From Ralstonia pickettii (lineage in GTDB: Bacteria; Pseudomonadota; Gammaproteobacteria; Burkholderiales; Burkholderiaceae): DNA of 64,000 nucleotides. The position numbers were made by a program, and so were the translations under genes. The notes under the pieces were generated by a model. It worked only from the letters and a program-made list of their open reading frames with translations. It made no database searches and was not told where the DNA came from. The stretch is from the NCBI RefSeq assembly GCF_001699815.1, contig NZ_MCGB01000070.1, positions 1 through 64,000 of the forward strand. The letters run 5' to 3'. This document shows positions 35,680 to 46,314 of this stretch, in pieces; position 1 is the first letter of the stretch; each line of letters begins with the position of its first letter.

Positions 35680-36492
35680 ATGCTGGAACTCGATGGCACC
35701 ATCTGGCTGCGCGCCGGTGAAGACAACTGGGGCGGGCGTGGCCGGATCGAACTGTTGGCTGCCATCGGGCAGACCGGCTCCATCACGGCAGGCGCCAAAG
35801 CCGTGGGCCTTTCCTACAAGGCCGCCTGGGACGCCATCGACACCATGAACAACCTGGCCGGCGAGCCGTTGGTGGTGCGCACCACGGGCGGCAAGGGTGG
35901 TGGCGGCAGTGTGCTGACGCCGCGTGCGCAACGGCTGATCGAGAGCTTTCGCGTGCTGGAAGCCGAGCACCGCCGCTTTGTCGAGCGCCTGGATGCGGCC
36001 GCGCAGGCCGCCAGTGAAGACGTCCACCTGCTGCGCCGCCTCATGTTGCGCACGAGCGCGCGCAATACGCTGTTCGGCACGGTCGAATCGGTCGCGCCGG
36101 GCGCCGTCAACGATGTGGTGACGCTGCGCCTGCCCGGCGGGCAGGCTGTCGCTGCCACCATCACCCAGGAGAGCACGCGCGTGCTGGGGCTGGCGCCGGG
36201 TGTGCAGGCCGTCGCGCTCATCAAGGCGCCTGCCGTGATGCTGATGCGCGGCGCCGGCGAGTGGCGCGTCTCGGCAGAAAACCAATTGCCGTGCGTGGTC
36301 ACGGAAATCCGCGATGGTGCGGTGCAGGCCGAAGTGCGGCTGCGCCTGCTGGATGTAAGCGACCCGTCGGCGGCGGAAACCGTGCTGGTGGCCATGCTCT
36401 CGCGCACGGCGGTTCAAACGCTGGCGCTGGCTGAAGGCGTGGAAGCCGTGGCGGTGTTCGAGGCGTCGAGCGTGATCCTGGGATTGGCCTGA
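35680..36492 (+). CDS. modE: Molybdate-responsive regulator ModE
   Basis: A 270-residue protein. The N-terminal LysR-type winged helix (GRGRIELLAAIGQTGSITAG, then AKAVGLSYKAAWDAIDTMN) is followed by two Mop/TOBE molybdate-binding domains (about 128-192, SARNTLFGTVESVAPGAVND; about 200-268, AENQLPCVVTEI). The length and order match E. coli ModE (262). Molybdate-loaded ModE represses mod transport genes. A ModE-box candidate lies at 38520 upstream of modB. The flavodoxin gene follows after 7 bases. Confidence 0.93.
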   Translation: MLELDGTIWLRAGEDNWGGRGRIELLAAIGQTGSITAGAKAVGLSYKAAWDAIDTMNNLAGEPLVVRTTGGKGGGGSVLTPRAQRLIESFRVLEAEHRRFVERLDAAAQAASEDVHLLRRLMLRTSARNTLFGTVESVAPGAVNDVVTLRLPGGQAVAATITQESTRVLGLAPGVQAVALIKAPAVMLMRGAGEWRVSAENQLPCVVTEIRDGAVQAEVRLRLLDVSDPSAAETVLVAMLSRTAVQTLALAEGVEAVAVFEASSVILGLA

Positions 36493-36499
36493 CGCCCTC

Positions 36500-36997
36500 A
36501 TGACGCCGAAAACCCTGCTGATCGTCTACCACTCGATGACGGGCGGCACGCGCCAGATGGCCGAGGCCGCGCAGGCCGGCGCGGCAGAAGAGGGCGGCGT
36601 GACTGTGCGCTTGCTGCACGCCGCGCAGGCGGGTCCCGACGATGTGCTCGCCGCAGACGGCTATCTCTTCGCGACACCCGAAAACCTCGCCGCCATCAGC
36701 GGCCAGCTCAAGGATTTCTTCGATCGCTGCTATTACCCTGCGCTCGACCGCATCAACGGTCGTCCATACGCGTGCCTGATCTGCGCGGGCAGCGATGGCC
36801 AGAATGCGGTGCGTCAGATTGAACGCATTGCCACCGGCTGGCGGCTCAAGCCCGTGGCCGAGCCGATCATCGTCTGCACGCATGCGCAGACGCCCGAGGC
36901 CATCCTGGCGCCAAAGCAGATTGGCGCAGAGGATCTGGAGCGCTGCCGTGCCCTCGGGCAGGCCTTGGCAACGGGGCTCGCGTTGGGCGTGTTCTGA
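36500..36997 (+). CDS. Flavodoxin/NAD(P)H:quinone-reductase-type flavoprotein
   Basis: A 165-residue flavodoxin-like protein. It has the FMN phosphate loop LIVYHSMTGGTRQMAEAAQA at the N-terminus, GYLFATPENLAAISGQLKDF and the RPYACLICAGSDGQ loop. Probably an FMN reductase or flavodoxin. It lies 7 bases after modE and convergent with modC (2-base gap), so it may share molybdate control. A direct link to molybdoenzyme function is inference. Confidence 0.8.
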   Translation: MTPKTLLIVYHSMTGGTRQMAEAAQAGAAEEGGVTVRLLHAAQAGPDDVLAADGYLFATPENLAAISGQLKDFFDRCYYPALDRINGRPYACLICAGSDGQNAVRQIERIATGWRLKPVAEPIIVCTHAQTPEAILAPKQIGAEDLERCRALGQALATGLALGVF

Positions 36998-36999
36998 CG

Positions 37000-37739
<740 letters not shown>

Positions 37740-37743
<4 letters not shown>

Positions 37744-38450
37744 GCCAGCTGCTCCTGCAGGCTCGGTGCGCGCCCTTGCAGCAGGCGGCTGGCCACGACC
37801 AGCACCACGATGCAGGTGACCGAGGTGATCAGCACCAGCGTATTGGCCGTGGCGTCGTCGCCGGCCTGCACGGCTTCGTAGATGGCCACGGAGAGCGTCT
37901 GCGTGCGGCCGGGCAGGTTGCCGGCAATCATGAGGGTGGCACCAAATTCGCCCAGGGCACGGGCAAAGGCCAGCAGCACACCGGCTGCAATGCCGCGTGC
38001 AGCCAGCGGCAGCGTGACGCGAAAGAACACGGCGGCTTCGGGCAGGCCCAGCACACGCGCCGCGTTTTCCAGTTGATGATCGACGCCTTCAAAGGCGGCG
38101 CGTGCCGACTTCATGACCAGCGGAAACGCCACCACGGTGGAGGCGATCACCGCACCCTGCCAGGTAAAGACGAGCTGGATGCCCATGCTGTCGAGCCACC
38201 CGCCGATCGTGCCGCGCCGGCCCAGCAGCACCAGCAGGTAATAGCCGAGCACCGTCGGCGGCAGCACCAGGGGCAGCGTCAAGACCGAATCGATGACCTC
38301 GCGCAGGCGGCTGCGCGTGCGTGCGAGCGCGTAGGCCGCGCCCACGCCCAGCACGAGGTTGAGGACGGTCGCCCAGCCCGCCACCTTGAGTGAGAGCAGC
38401 AGAGGCGTCCAGATGGAAGCGGACATGCGGATACGTTGGGAAGGTGCCAT
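37740..38450 (-). CDS. modB: Molybdate ABC transporter permease
   Basis: A 228-236-residue permease with five or six helices. It carries the binding-protein-dependent signature region ALGLPEAAVFFRVTLPLAARG-type loop (EAA motif, split here as VLGLPEAAVFF and RVTLPLAARGIAAG) and AFARALGEFGATLMIAGN, diagnostic of ModB/CysT-like permeases. The alternative start at 38426 (MSASIWTPLLLSL) fits the family better. No Shine-Dalgarno is clear for either. There is no modA upstream. Confidence 0.9.
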
Positions 38451-38519
38451 CGGCCGGCCGGGTCATGCCCGCGAACGGCGCGGTGCGTTGGGTGCCGGCG
38501 ACAGATTGGGTGAGTTATC

Positions 38520-38543
38520 CGAAATATAGGGTTGGATATAACG
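38520..38543. promoter_or_regulatory. Candidate ModE box upstream of modB
   Basis: Half-sites CGAAATATA (38520-38528) and TATAACG (38537-38543) form the palindrome expected of the ModE operator (CGnTATAT...ATATAACG). It lies 70-95 bases upstream of modB, with modE in the same locus. Confidence 0.65.
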
Positions 38544-38615
38544 CCAGGTCAATCCTGGCATGTTACGCAGCACTGCGCGAAAGTCGCATGGCCGTAGGTC
38601 GCAGGCAGTCCACAG

Positions 38616-38642
38616 CAAAAAAAAACGCGGCCGAAGCCGCGC
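38616..38642 (-). terminator. Terminator of the efflux operon
   Basis: On the minus strand GCGCGGC-TTCG-GCCGCG is followed by ten T residues (the A-run 38616-38625 on the plus strand). It lies about 40 bases past the stop of the outer-membrane channel gene. Confidence 0.85.
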
Positions 38643-38682
38643 AGATCTCGCTTTCCAGAGAGAGAGAGGGAGCAATGCCTGG

Positions 38683-40251
38683 TTACTGTTGCGCCACCGT
38701 TGCGGGCTGGGCCGCGGTGGCTGCGTTAGCCGGTGCAGCCGGCGGCAGATCCCCCCAGCCACCGCCCAGCGCCTTGATGAGCCCCACCGTGGAGTTCACG
38801 CGGCTGCCGGCCAGCTGCACGCCGATGCGTTCGGCGGACAGCATGTTGCGCTCGGCATCGATCACGTCCAGGTAGTTGACCGACCCCGCGTTGTAGCGCG
38901 TGCGCGAGAGTTGCGCGGCGCGCGTGGAAGCGCGCACGGCGTCGTCCTGTGCCTTGGCCTGATCGGCCAGCAGACGCAGTTCCGAGAGGTTGTCTTCCAC
39001 CTCGCGGAAGGCGACGAGCACGCTTTCGCGGTAGTTGGCGACGTTCTCTTCATACGCGGCACGGGCCTGCTTCACGCCGGCGCTGCGGGCGCCACCGTCG
39101 AAGATCGGCAGCGACAGCGCGGTGCCGACCAGCGGGCCGAGAATCCACGTGCGGCTGCCCCACTTGAGCAGGTCGCCGATGTCGTGCGACTCGTAGCCGA
39201 AGCCGCCCGTGAGCTGCAGTTGCGGGAAGAACGCCGCGCGCGCCACGCCAATGCGTGCGTTTGCAGCCGCCATCGAGCGTTCGGCAGCGGCCACGTCGGG
39301 GCGGCGTTCCAGCAGGGCGGAGGGCAGGCCCGCCGGTACGCGCACTTCGGCCGATTGCAGCGGGTCTGCGCCCATCGTGAAATCGGCCGGTGCCTTGCCC
39401 AGCAGCGTTGCCAGTGCGTGCTCGAGCACCGCGCGACGGCGCTGTACGCCGATGCGGTCGGAGCGTGCCGTGGCCAGTTCGGCATCAGCGCGGGCGACGT
39501 CCAGCTCGCCGATGTCGCCGGTGTTGAAGCGGCGCTGCACGAGCTTGAGCGCCTCTTCACGGCCGACCAGCGTGCGGGACAGCAAGGCTTCTTCCGCGTC
39601 CAGCGTGCGCAGGCTGAAATACGTCTGCGCCACGTCGGCCTGCAAGGTCAGCCGTGCGGCACGGTACAGCGCCTCGACGCGCTCGGCGTCGGCACCGGCG
39701 GCATCGATGTTGTTGCGCACGCGGCCGAACAGGTCGACCTCATACGCCACGGTGGACTGCGCGCGCCAGTACGTCTGCGGCTGCACGGGCGCGCCGACCG
39801 GCAAGCCGGCCGATGCCGCCGACGCCCGCTGGCGCGTCGGGCCGAAGCCCACGTCCAGTTCCGGGAACAGCGATGCACGGTTGGCCTGCACGAAGGCGCG
39901 CGCCTGCGTCACGCGGGCGGCGGCGGCGGCCAGCGTGGGGCTGGCTTCAGCGGCCTGCGCTTCGAGCTTGTCGAGCGTCGGGTCGTTGAAGATCTTCCAC
40001 CACGCGCCATCGGCGGGCAGGGCGGGCTCGGCGGTTTTCCACTTGCCTTGCTCGTTTGCCGCCAGCGGTGCATCGGTCGCCTGCGCAGGCTGCGCAGCTT
40101 CCTTGAAGGCGTTGGGCGTGCCAACGTCCGGCTTCTCGTAGGTCGGGGCGAGCGAGCAGGCCGCGAGGAACAGCGCGGCGGCCAGCGCCAGCGGAGTCCA
40201 GCGGCCCGCGCGCATGGCCGGACCTGTTTGTTGTTGTGTCGACGCGTTCAT
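38683..40251 (-). CDS. Outer-membrane efflux lipoprotein (NodT/OprM family, OprC/OpcM-like)
   Basis: A 522-residue TolC-like channel. A lipoprotein signal ends ALFLAAC|SLAPTYEKPDVGTP. Two homologous OEP repeats follow (ADGAWWKIFNDPTLDKLEAQ; the VPAGLPSALLERRPDVAAAE block between them). It is the last gene of the leftward efflux operon, after the adaptor and pump. The gene order (LysR, hydrolase, adaptor, pump, channel) is that of Burkholderia ceo/bpeEF-oprC. A terminator follows at 38616. Confidence 0.9.
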   Translation of the reverse strand: MNASTQQQTGPAMRAGRWTPLALAAALFLAACSLAPTYEKPDVGTPNAFKEAAQPAQATDAPLAANEQGKWKTAEPALPADGAWWKIFNDPTLDKLEAQAAEASPTLAAAAARVTQARAFVQANRASLFPELDVGFGPTRQRASAASAGLPVGAPVQPQTYWRAQSTVAYEVDLFGRVRNNIDAAGADAERVEALYRAARLTLQADVAQTYFSLRTLDAEEALLSRTLVGREEALKLVQRRFNTGDIGELDVARADAELATARSDRIGVQRRRAVLEHALATLLGKAPADFTMGADPLQSAEVRVPAGLPSALLERRPDVAAAERSMAAANARIGVARAAFFPQLQLTGGFGYESHDIGDLLKWGSRTWILGPLVGTALSLPIFDGGARSAGVKQARAAYEENVANYRESVLVAFREVEDNLSELRLLADQAKAQDDAVRASTRAAQLSRTRYNAGSVNYLDVIDAERNMLSAERIGVQLAGSRVNSTVGLIKALGGGWGDLPPAAPANAATAAQPATVAQQ

Positions 40252-40276
40252 AGCGATGTCTTGATGAGTATTGACC

Positions 40277-43200
40277 TTAGTGCTGGGTCGACGGCACAGG
40301 CAGCGTGCCATCCAGGTCCAGATCACGATCGGGGGCGTCTTCCGAGCGCTGGCCGCGGCGTGCCGCCAGCGTGCGCAGCAGCACGTAGAACACCGGCGTG
40401 AGGAACAGGCCGAACAGCGTCACACCCAACATCCCCGCGAACACGGACCACGCCCATGATGAAAGCGATCGACGTCATCAGGATCGGGCGCAGACGCAGG
40501 CGGCAAGCCTCGATGGCGGCTTCCACGATGGTGCGTCCTTGCAGCTCCAGCTCGCGCGCAAACTCCACGATCAGGATGGCGTTCTTGCACGCCAGCCCCA
40601 CCAGCACCACCAGACCGATCTGCGTGAAGATGTTGTTGTCTCCATGCGAGACCCACACGCCCAGCATGGCGGCAAACAGGCTCATCGGCACGATCAGGAT
40701 CACGGCCAGCGGCAGCGTCAGGCTTTCGTACTGCGCGGCGAGCACCAGGAACACCAGCAGCACGCAGATCGGGAAGATCCACACGGCCGAGTTGCCGGCC
40801 AGGATCTGCTGATACGTCAGATCCGTCCACTCGAAGCGCACGCCCTTGGGCAGCGTTTCATGCGCGATGCGTTCCACGGCCGCCTGCGCCTGGCCCGACG
40901 AGAAGCCCGGGGCCGGGCCACCGTTGATATCGGCAGCGGTGTAGCCGTTGTAGCGCACGACCATGTCTGGCCCGAAGCCTTGCGACACGCGCAGCAGCGA
41001 AGACAGCGGCACCATCTCGCCCGCGGTGTTGCGCGTCTTCAATTGCAGGATGTCTTCTGCATGCGCGCGGAACGGCGCGTCTGCCTGCACCTTCACCTGA
41101 TACGTGCGGCCGAAGCGGTTGAAGTCGTTCACGTACAGCGAGCCCAAATACACCTGCATGGTGTCGAACACATCCGTCACCGGCACGCCAAGCTGCTTGG
41201 CCTTCACGCGGTCAAGGTCTGCATTCAACTGCGGCACGTTGATCTGGTAACTCGAGAACGACGGGCCCAGCTCAGGCGTCTTGCGTGCCTTCGCCATGAA
41301 GGCCTGCGTGGCGGCAAAGAGCTGTTCGTAGCCGACCGAGCCGCGGTCTTCCAGTTGCAGCTTGAAGCCACCCACCGTGCCGAGGCCTTGCACCGGCGGC
41401 GGCGGGAACACAGCGATGAACGCGTCCTTGATCGCACCGTACTGCTGGTTCAGTTGCCCCGCGATGGCACCGCCCGACAGGTTGGGGGTCTTGCGCTCGT
41501 CAAACGGCTTGAGTGTGACGAACACGATGCCCGCGCTCGGGCTGTTGGTGAAGCCGTTGATCGACAGGCCCGGGAACGCCACGGCGCTTTCCACGCCGGG
41601 GTGCTTGAGGGCGATGTCCGACATGCGGCGGATGACGTCTTCCGTGCGGTCCAGCGAGGCACCGTCCGGCAACTGCGCGAAGCTCACCAGGTACTGCTTG
41701 TCCTGCATCGGCACGAAGCCGCCCGGCACCTTGTTGAACAGCAGCGCGGTCGCTCCGATCAACGCCAGGTAGATGCCCAGCATCACGGCCTTGCGGCCGA
41801 TCACGCGCGACGTGCTGCGGCCATACGATTCCGACGCCGCACCAAACACGCGGTTGAACGGACGGAAGATCCAGCCCAGGCCCTTGTCCATTGCACGCGC
41901 CAGCCAATCCTTCGGCGCGTCGTGGCTCTTGAGCAGCAGGGCGGCCAGCGCGGGCGACAGCGTGAGCGAGTTGAAGGCCGAGATGACGGTCGAGATCGAG
42001 ATCGTCAGCGCGAACTGCTTGTAGAACTGACCGGTCAGGCCCGTCATGAAGGCCAGCGGCACGAACACGGCAATCAGCGTCAGGGCAATGGCGATGATCG
42101 GGCCGCTCACTTCGCGCATGGCCTTGTACGTGGCCTCGCGTGGCGATAACCCTTCGGCGATGTTCCGCTCGACGTTTTCCACCACCACGATGGCATCGTC
42201 CACCACGATCCCGATCGCCAGCACCAGCCCGAACAATGACAGCGCGTTGATCGAGAAGCCGAACATCAGCATCAGGCCAAACGTACCGATGATCGACACC
42301 GGCACCGCCAGCAGCGGAATGATCGACGCACGCCACGTCTGCAGGAACAGGATCACCACGAGCACCACAAGCGCCACCGCTTCCAGCAGCGTGTGCGTGA
42401 CGGCTTCGATGCTCGAGCGGACGAACTGCGTCGGGTCATAGACGATGCGGTAGTCGACGCCTTCGGGAAAGTCTTCCTTCAGCTCGGCCATCGTCTTGCG
42501 CACGTCATCCGAAATCTGCAGCGCGTTGGAACCCGGCGCCTGGAAGATCGGAATGGCCACCGCCTGCTTGTTGTCCAGCAGCGAACGCAGGCCGTATTCC
42601 GACGCAGCCAGCTCGATGCGGGCCACGTCACGCAGGTAGGTGACGGCGCCGTTGGGCGAACTCTTGAGGATGATGTCGCCGAACTCCTGCTCGGTCTTCA
42701 AGCGGCCCTGTGCGTTGACGGACAGTTGCAGGTCCGTACCCGGCACCGACGGCGAACCGCCGATCACACCGGCTGCCACCTGCACGTTCTGGTCGCGGAT
42801 GGCCTTGACCACTTCGTTGGCCGTCAGGCCGCGCTCGGCCACCTTGTTCGGGTCGAGCCACACGCGCATCGAGTAGTCACCCGAGCCGAACAGCTGCACC
42901 TGGCCCACGCCGCTGATCCGTGCAAGGCGGTCCTTGACGTTCAGCACGGCGTAGTTGCGCAGGTACGTCATGTCGTAGCGGTCGTTGGGCGACAGCAAGT
43001 GCACCACCATCGTCAGGTCGGGGCTGCTCTTGACGGTGGTCACGCCCAGGCGCTGCACCACGTCGGGCAGACGCGGCAGCGCCTGCGACACGCGGTTCTG
43101 CACGAGCTGCTGTGCCTTGTCCGGGTCGGTGCCCAGCTTGAAGGTGACCGTCGTGGTCAGGTTGCCGTCGCTGTTGGCTTGCGACTGCATGTAGAGCATG

Positions 43201-43427
43201 TTCTCGACGCCGTTGATCTGCTCTTCGAGCGGCGAGGCGACGGTCTCGGCAATCACCTTCGGGTTGGCGCCCGGGAACTGCGCGCGCACCACCACCGAAG
43301 GCGGCACGACCTCGGGATACTCCGAGATCGGCAATCGCCAGATCGAGATGATCCCGATCAGCAGGATCAGCGTGGAAAGCACGCCCGCAAAGATCGGGCG
43401 GTCCACGAAAAATTTAGAGAAGTTCAT
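40277..43427 (-). pseudogene. RND efflux pump, BpeF/CeoB-like, with internal deletion and frameshift
   Basis: A HAE1-family inner-membrane pump. The first 994 codons are normal: MNFSKFFVDRPIFAGVLSTL, the TM4 acidic pair (GIVVDDAIVVVENVER), and RLRPILMTSIAFIMGVV. At about 40446 the frame breaks. The expected ending is found in another frame (VFAGMLGVTLFGLFLTPVFY, then VLLRTLAARRGQRSE) to a TAA at 40277-40279. Between FIMGVV and VFAGML the roughly 18 residues normal for the family (PLV..GAGAEMRHAMG-like) are missing. The annotated-looking frame would end out of frame at 40323 with an Arg/His-rich tail. This should remove the helix 11/12 region and inactivate the pump, unless it is an assembly artefact. 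Confidence 0.85.
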
Positions 43428-43456
43428 GGCTGTGAGCGATGAGGTTCAGTCGCAAA

Positions 43457-44767
43457 TCAAGCGCGGTCGGCCGGCAGGCGTTGCGCGGTAGCGGCGGTCT
43501 TGGCGTTGGCGGCCTTGGCCTCGGCCTTGGCAGCAGGTGCAGTCGTTGTGTCGGCTTTGGCTTCGGCCGGTGCTGCGGGCGCTTCGGGTTGTGCACCGGG
43601 CAGCACCACGCGCTTGGTGACCAGGCTATCCATGGTCACCGTGTTGGGTGCCACGGCGTCGCCGGGGCGCACGCGCTGGATGCCATTGACGACGATCCGT
43701 TCACCCGCCTTCAGGCCCGACTTCACCACGCGCAGGCCGTCAATGGAGGCGCCCAGCACCACCGGCCGATAGCTCGTCTTGTTGGCCGCATCCACCACCA
43801 GGACGAACTTCTTGTCCTGGTCCGTACCGATGGCCTTGTCGGTGATGAGGATGGCGTCGTGCGGTGCGCCGGTGCTCATGCGCACGCGGGCGTAGAGGCC
43901 CGGCGTGAGGCGGCCGTCGGCGTTGTCCAGCGTGGCCCGCACGCGGATCGTGCCCGAGCGCACATCGAGCCGGTTGTCGACGGACTGGATGGCGCCTTCG
44001 CGCGTGTAGCCGTCTTCATTGGCCAGCCCGATGTAGACCGGCGTCTTGGCGCCCTGGGCGGCCTTGGCGGAGTAGCGCAGGTAGCTTTGTTCATCCGCAT
44101 CGAACGCCACGTACATCGGCGAGACCGACACCAGCGTCGTCAATACCGGCGCAGCACCCCCCGCCGAGACGACGTTGCCGACGGTGATTTCTGCGCGCGA
44201 CACGCGGCCCGCGACCGGCGCCACGATGTGCGTGTACTCCAGGTTCAGCCTGGCGGCTTCCAGCGCGGCGGCGGCGCCTTGCAGGTTGGCTTGGGCCTCG
44301 CGGGCGGCGTTTTCCTTCTCTTCGAACTCGCGCCGCGCGATGGCGTTGTCGGCCACCAGCTTCTGCGCGCGGTCCAGCTCCGACGTGGTGTAGGCCACGC
44401 GCGATTTGGCGGCGGTCAGTGCGGCTTGCGTGCGGGCCACTTCCGCCGCGTAGGGGCGCGGGTCGATGGTGAACAGCGCGTCGCCCTTCTTGACGATGCT
44501 GCCGTCCTTGAAGTGGACGGCGGTGACGGTGCCGCTCACCAGTGGGCGGACTTCTACGCGTTGAACGGCTTCGATTCGGCCGGAAAATTCATCCCATTCG
44601 GAAACGTTCTTGGCCAGCACCGGCGCCACATCCACCGGCGTGGCGGCGGGGGCGGCTGCCGGCTGTTGCGATGCGCCGGCGCTGGAGACCAGACCGTAGG
44701 TGCCCACAGCTGCAACGCCGAGCACGGCGGCAACCGAAATGGCGAGTGTGCGTTTGGACAGGCTCAT
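43457..44767 (-). CDS. RND efflux periplasmic adaptor (BpeE/CeoA-like)
   Basis: A 436-residue HlyD/MexA-type adaptor. The N-terminal signal helix (KRTLAISVAAVLGVAAVGTY) is followed by the lipoyl half-motif VRPLVSGTVTAVHFKDGSIV, an alpha-hairpin (LVADNAIARREFEEKENAAR) and the second lipoyl half HIVAPVAGRVSRAEITVGN. The beta-barrel domain contains PVYIGLANEDGY. The C-terminus is Ala/Lys-rich (EAKADTTTAPAAKAEAKAAN). Encoded 29 bases ahead of the broken pump gene. It would be without a functional partner if the pump is dead. Confidence 0.92.
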   Translation of the reverse strand: MSLSKRTLAISVAAVLGVAAVGTYGLVSSAGASQQPAAAPAATPVDVAPVLAKNVSEWDEFSGRIEAVQRVEVRPLVSGTVTAVHFKDGSIVKKGDALFTIDPRPYAAEVARTQAALTAAKSRVAYTTSELDRAQKLVADNAIARREFEEKENAAREAQANLQGAAAALEAARLNLEYTHIVAPVAGRVSRAEITVGNVVSAGGAAPVLTTLVSVSPMYVAFDADEQSYLRYSAKAAQGAKTPVYIGLANEDGYTREGAIQSVDNRLDVRSGTIRVRATLDNADGRLTPGLYARVRMSTGAPHDAILITDKAIGTDQDKKFVLVVDAANKTSYRPVVLGASIDGLRVVKSGLKAGERIVVNGIQRVRPGDAVAPNTVTMDSLVTKRVVLPGAQPEAPAAPAEAKADTTTAPAAKAEAKAANAKTAATAQRLPADRA

Positions 44768-44882
44768 GATGACTCTCTCGATTTTGTTGGGTAAGCAAAG
44801 AGAAAAAGACTGGGTAAAAGCGCTTTGGCCGCAGCGTAGAAATACGCGGGCGGCCTTGCACTCCGTTTCTTGTTGTCTGGGT

Positions 44883-45974
44883 TCAGCCAGGCGTCTCCCC
44901 GGTCGGGTCAATGGAAGTGCGGTCCTTCCGATCCGCACGTGGACGGCGTTTGCGTGGTGCCGCCGTCTGGCGCGTCATGCCAAGGTGCCAGCGCAGGAAG
45001 CACGTCATCTCGTCTTGCGCCACGGCGCTCATGGCGATCGAGTCATGGCAGGCCTCGTTCACGCGCACGACCTGCGTGACCACGCCAGCTTCAATAAGGC
45101 ACGCGGCATAGCGTTCTGCTTCGGTGCGCAGCAGGTCTTGCGGCGCAGTGAGCAGCAGGGCGGGGGGCAGGCCCTGCAGGCGGCGCGATTCCACCGGCGC
45201 GGCGTAGGGATGCACGCGCTCGGTCGGGCGGGGCAGGTACTGGCGATAGCAATCGGCACAGACTTCAGCCGAGTTGTCTGCGTTGGCCAGGTGGTCGGGG
45301 CGCACGCGAGCCATGGTCGGATCGAGCATCGGCGCGATCAGGACCTGCGCACGGAGGTTTGGGCCGCCACGGTCGCGCGCAATCATCGTCAGCGCGGCCG
45401 ACAGGTTGCCGCCGGCGTCGTGCCCGGCCACTGCGATGCGGCGGCGGTCGATACCCCATGCGTCGGCATGGTCGGCCATGCAGCACAGTGCGGCGTACAC
45501 GTCTTCCGGTGCGGCGGGGAAGGGCGCGGCGGGCGCCAGCGAATAGCCGACCGTGACCACCACGGCGGGCAATGTGGCGGCCAGGTAGCGTCCCGGCGCA
45601 TCGGCATCATCAATGGAGCCGCGCACGAAACCGCCACCATGCAGGTACAGCACGCCAGGGCGGCGCAGCGGTGCGGCGGCATCGTCGGCGTGCATTTCTG
45701 GGCGGAACACACGCAGGCGGATACGGCCCGCGTAGCCCTGCGTCCAATAGTCTTCGGCCGTGACCTCGCGCGGCAACGGCGCCGCGCCGGCCGTTTCCTT
45801 GCACGCAGAAGCTTGCTTAGGCAGCGTCGATGCTGCGCCGCGCAATTTGTTATTCAGTGCAACATTTGTGGGAGCGGGCGTTGCGTACGGTTGTGCTGGG
45901 CGAACAGCGGCCGATGCCGCATCGCTGGGCAGCGAGCGATCCGAAACAACGAGGCGCGGTGGAGAAGAACCCAT
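44883..45974 (-). CDS. llpE: LlpE-like alpha/beta hydrolase with Asp at the nucleophile position
   Basis: A 363-residue hydrolase of the hormone-sensitive-lipase family. The oxyanion motif is HGGG (residues 112-115) and the acid and base are Asp280 (TAPQDLLRTEAERYA) and His310 (NEACHDSIAM). The nucleophile elbow reads AVAGHDAGGNLS, so Asp186 replaces the Ser of the usual GDSAGG. First gene of the efflux operon, divergent from the LysR regulator. The Burkholderia ceo/bpe operon carries a lipase-like llpE at the same place. Whether the enzyme is active is open. Confidence 0.8.
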   Translation of the reverse strand: MGSSPPRLVVSDRSLPSDAASAAVRPAQPYATPAPTNVALNNKLRGAASTLPKQASACKETAGAAPLPREVTAEDYWTQGYAGRIRLRVFRPEMHADDAAAPLRRPGVLYLHGGGFVRGSIDDADAPGRYLAATLPAVVVTVGYSLAPAAPFPAAPEDVYAALCCMADHADAWGIDRRRIAVAGHDAGGNLSAALTMIARDRGGPNLRAQVLIAPMLDPTMARVRPDHLANADNSAEVCADCYRQYLPRPTERVHPYAAPVESRRLQGLPPALLLTAPQDLLRTEAERYAACLIEAGVVTQVVRVNEACHDSIAMSAVAQDEMTCFLRWHLGMTRQTAAPRKRRPRADRKDRTSIDPTGETPG

Positions 45975-46314
45975 GATGTCAGGCAGGGCTTACCTTTGCG
46001 GATAACCCGGATATCGATGGGCTGAATGATGGTGATTAGACGAACGCGGATAAATGCCTATAATCAGACATCACTATTAGTTGCAGCCGAACAATCAGAA
46101 TTTACGGTTGTGCTACAAAGTGTCCATGCTCAAGGCCGATCTTGTTGCACTGCGAAAACCCGTAGTCGCAGCTTTCCTGATCGCGCCTCTTGCTCAGAAC
46201 GCGTGCGTGTTCTCGAACATGAGCAGACCCCTTGATTCCACAAGTCCGGCGCATTGGCCGTTTTGATTCGGGCAGTGCGCCCGCCCCGTGGAGTCCGTCC
46301 CTAAGGAGCCGCAG
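45975..46314. promoter_or_regulatory. Divergent control region of the efflux locus
   Basis: 340 bases between the hydrolase and the LysR gene without a credible ORF. A sigma-70-like promoter reads toward the regulator: TTAGAC (46036-46041), 17-base spacer, TATAAT (46059-46064). Being AT-rich around 46040-46110, it is the expected site for LysR T-N11-A boxes. I did not find a clearly conserved one. Confidence 0.5.

Noticed and set aside
40323-40445. Natural C-terminus of the RND pump ending at 40323
   Set aside because: The last 40 residues are unlike any RND pump, while the expected C-terminus is present in another frame.
40398-42149. 583-codon rightward ORF antisense to the RND pump
   Set aside because: His/Arg/Gln-rich composition typical of antisense shadows.
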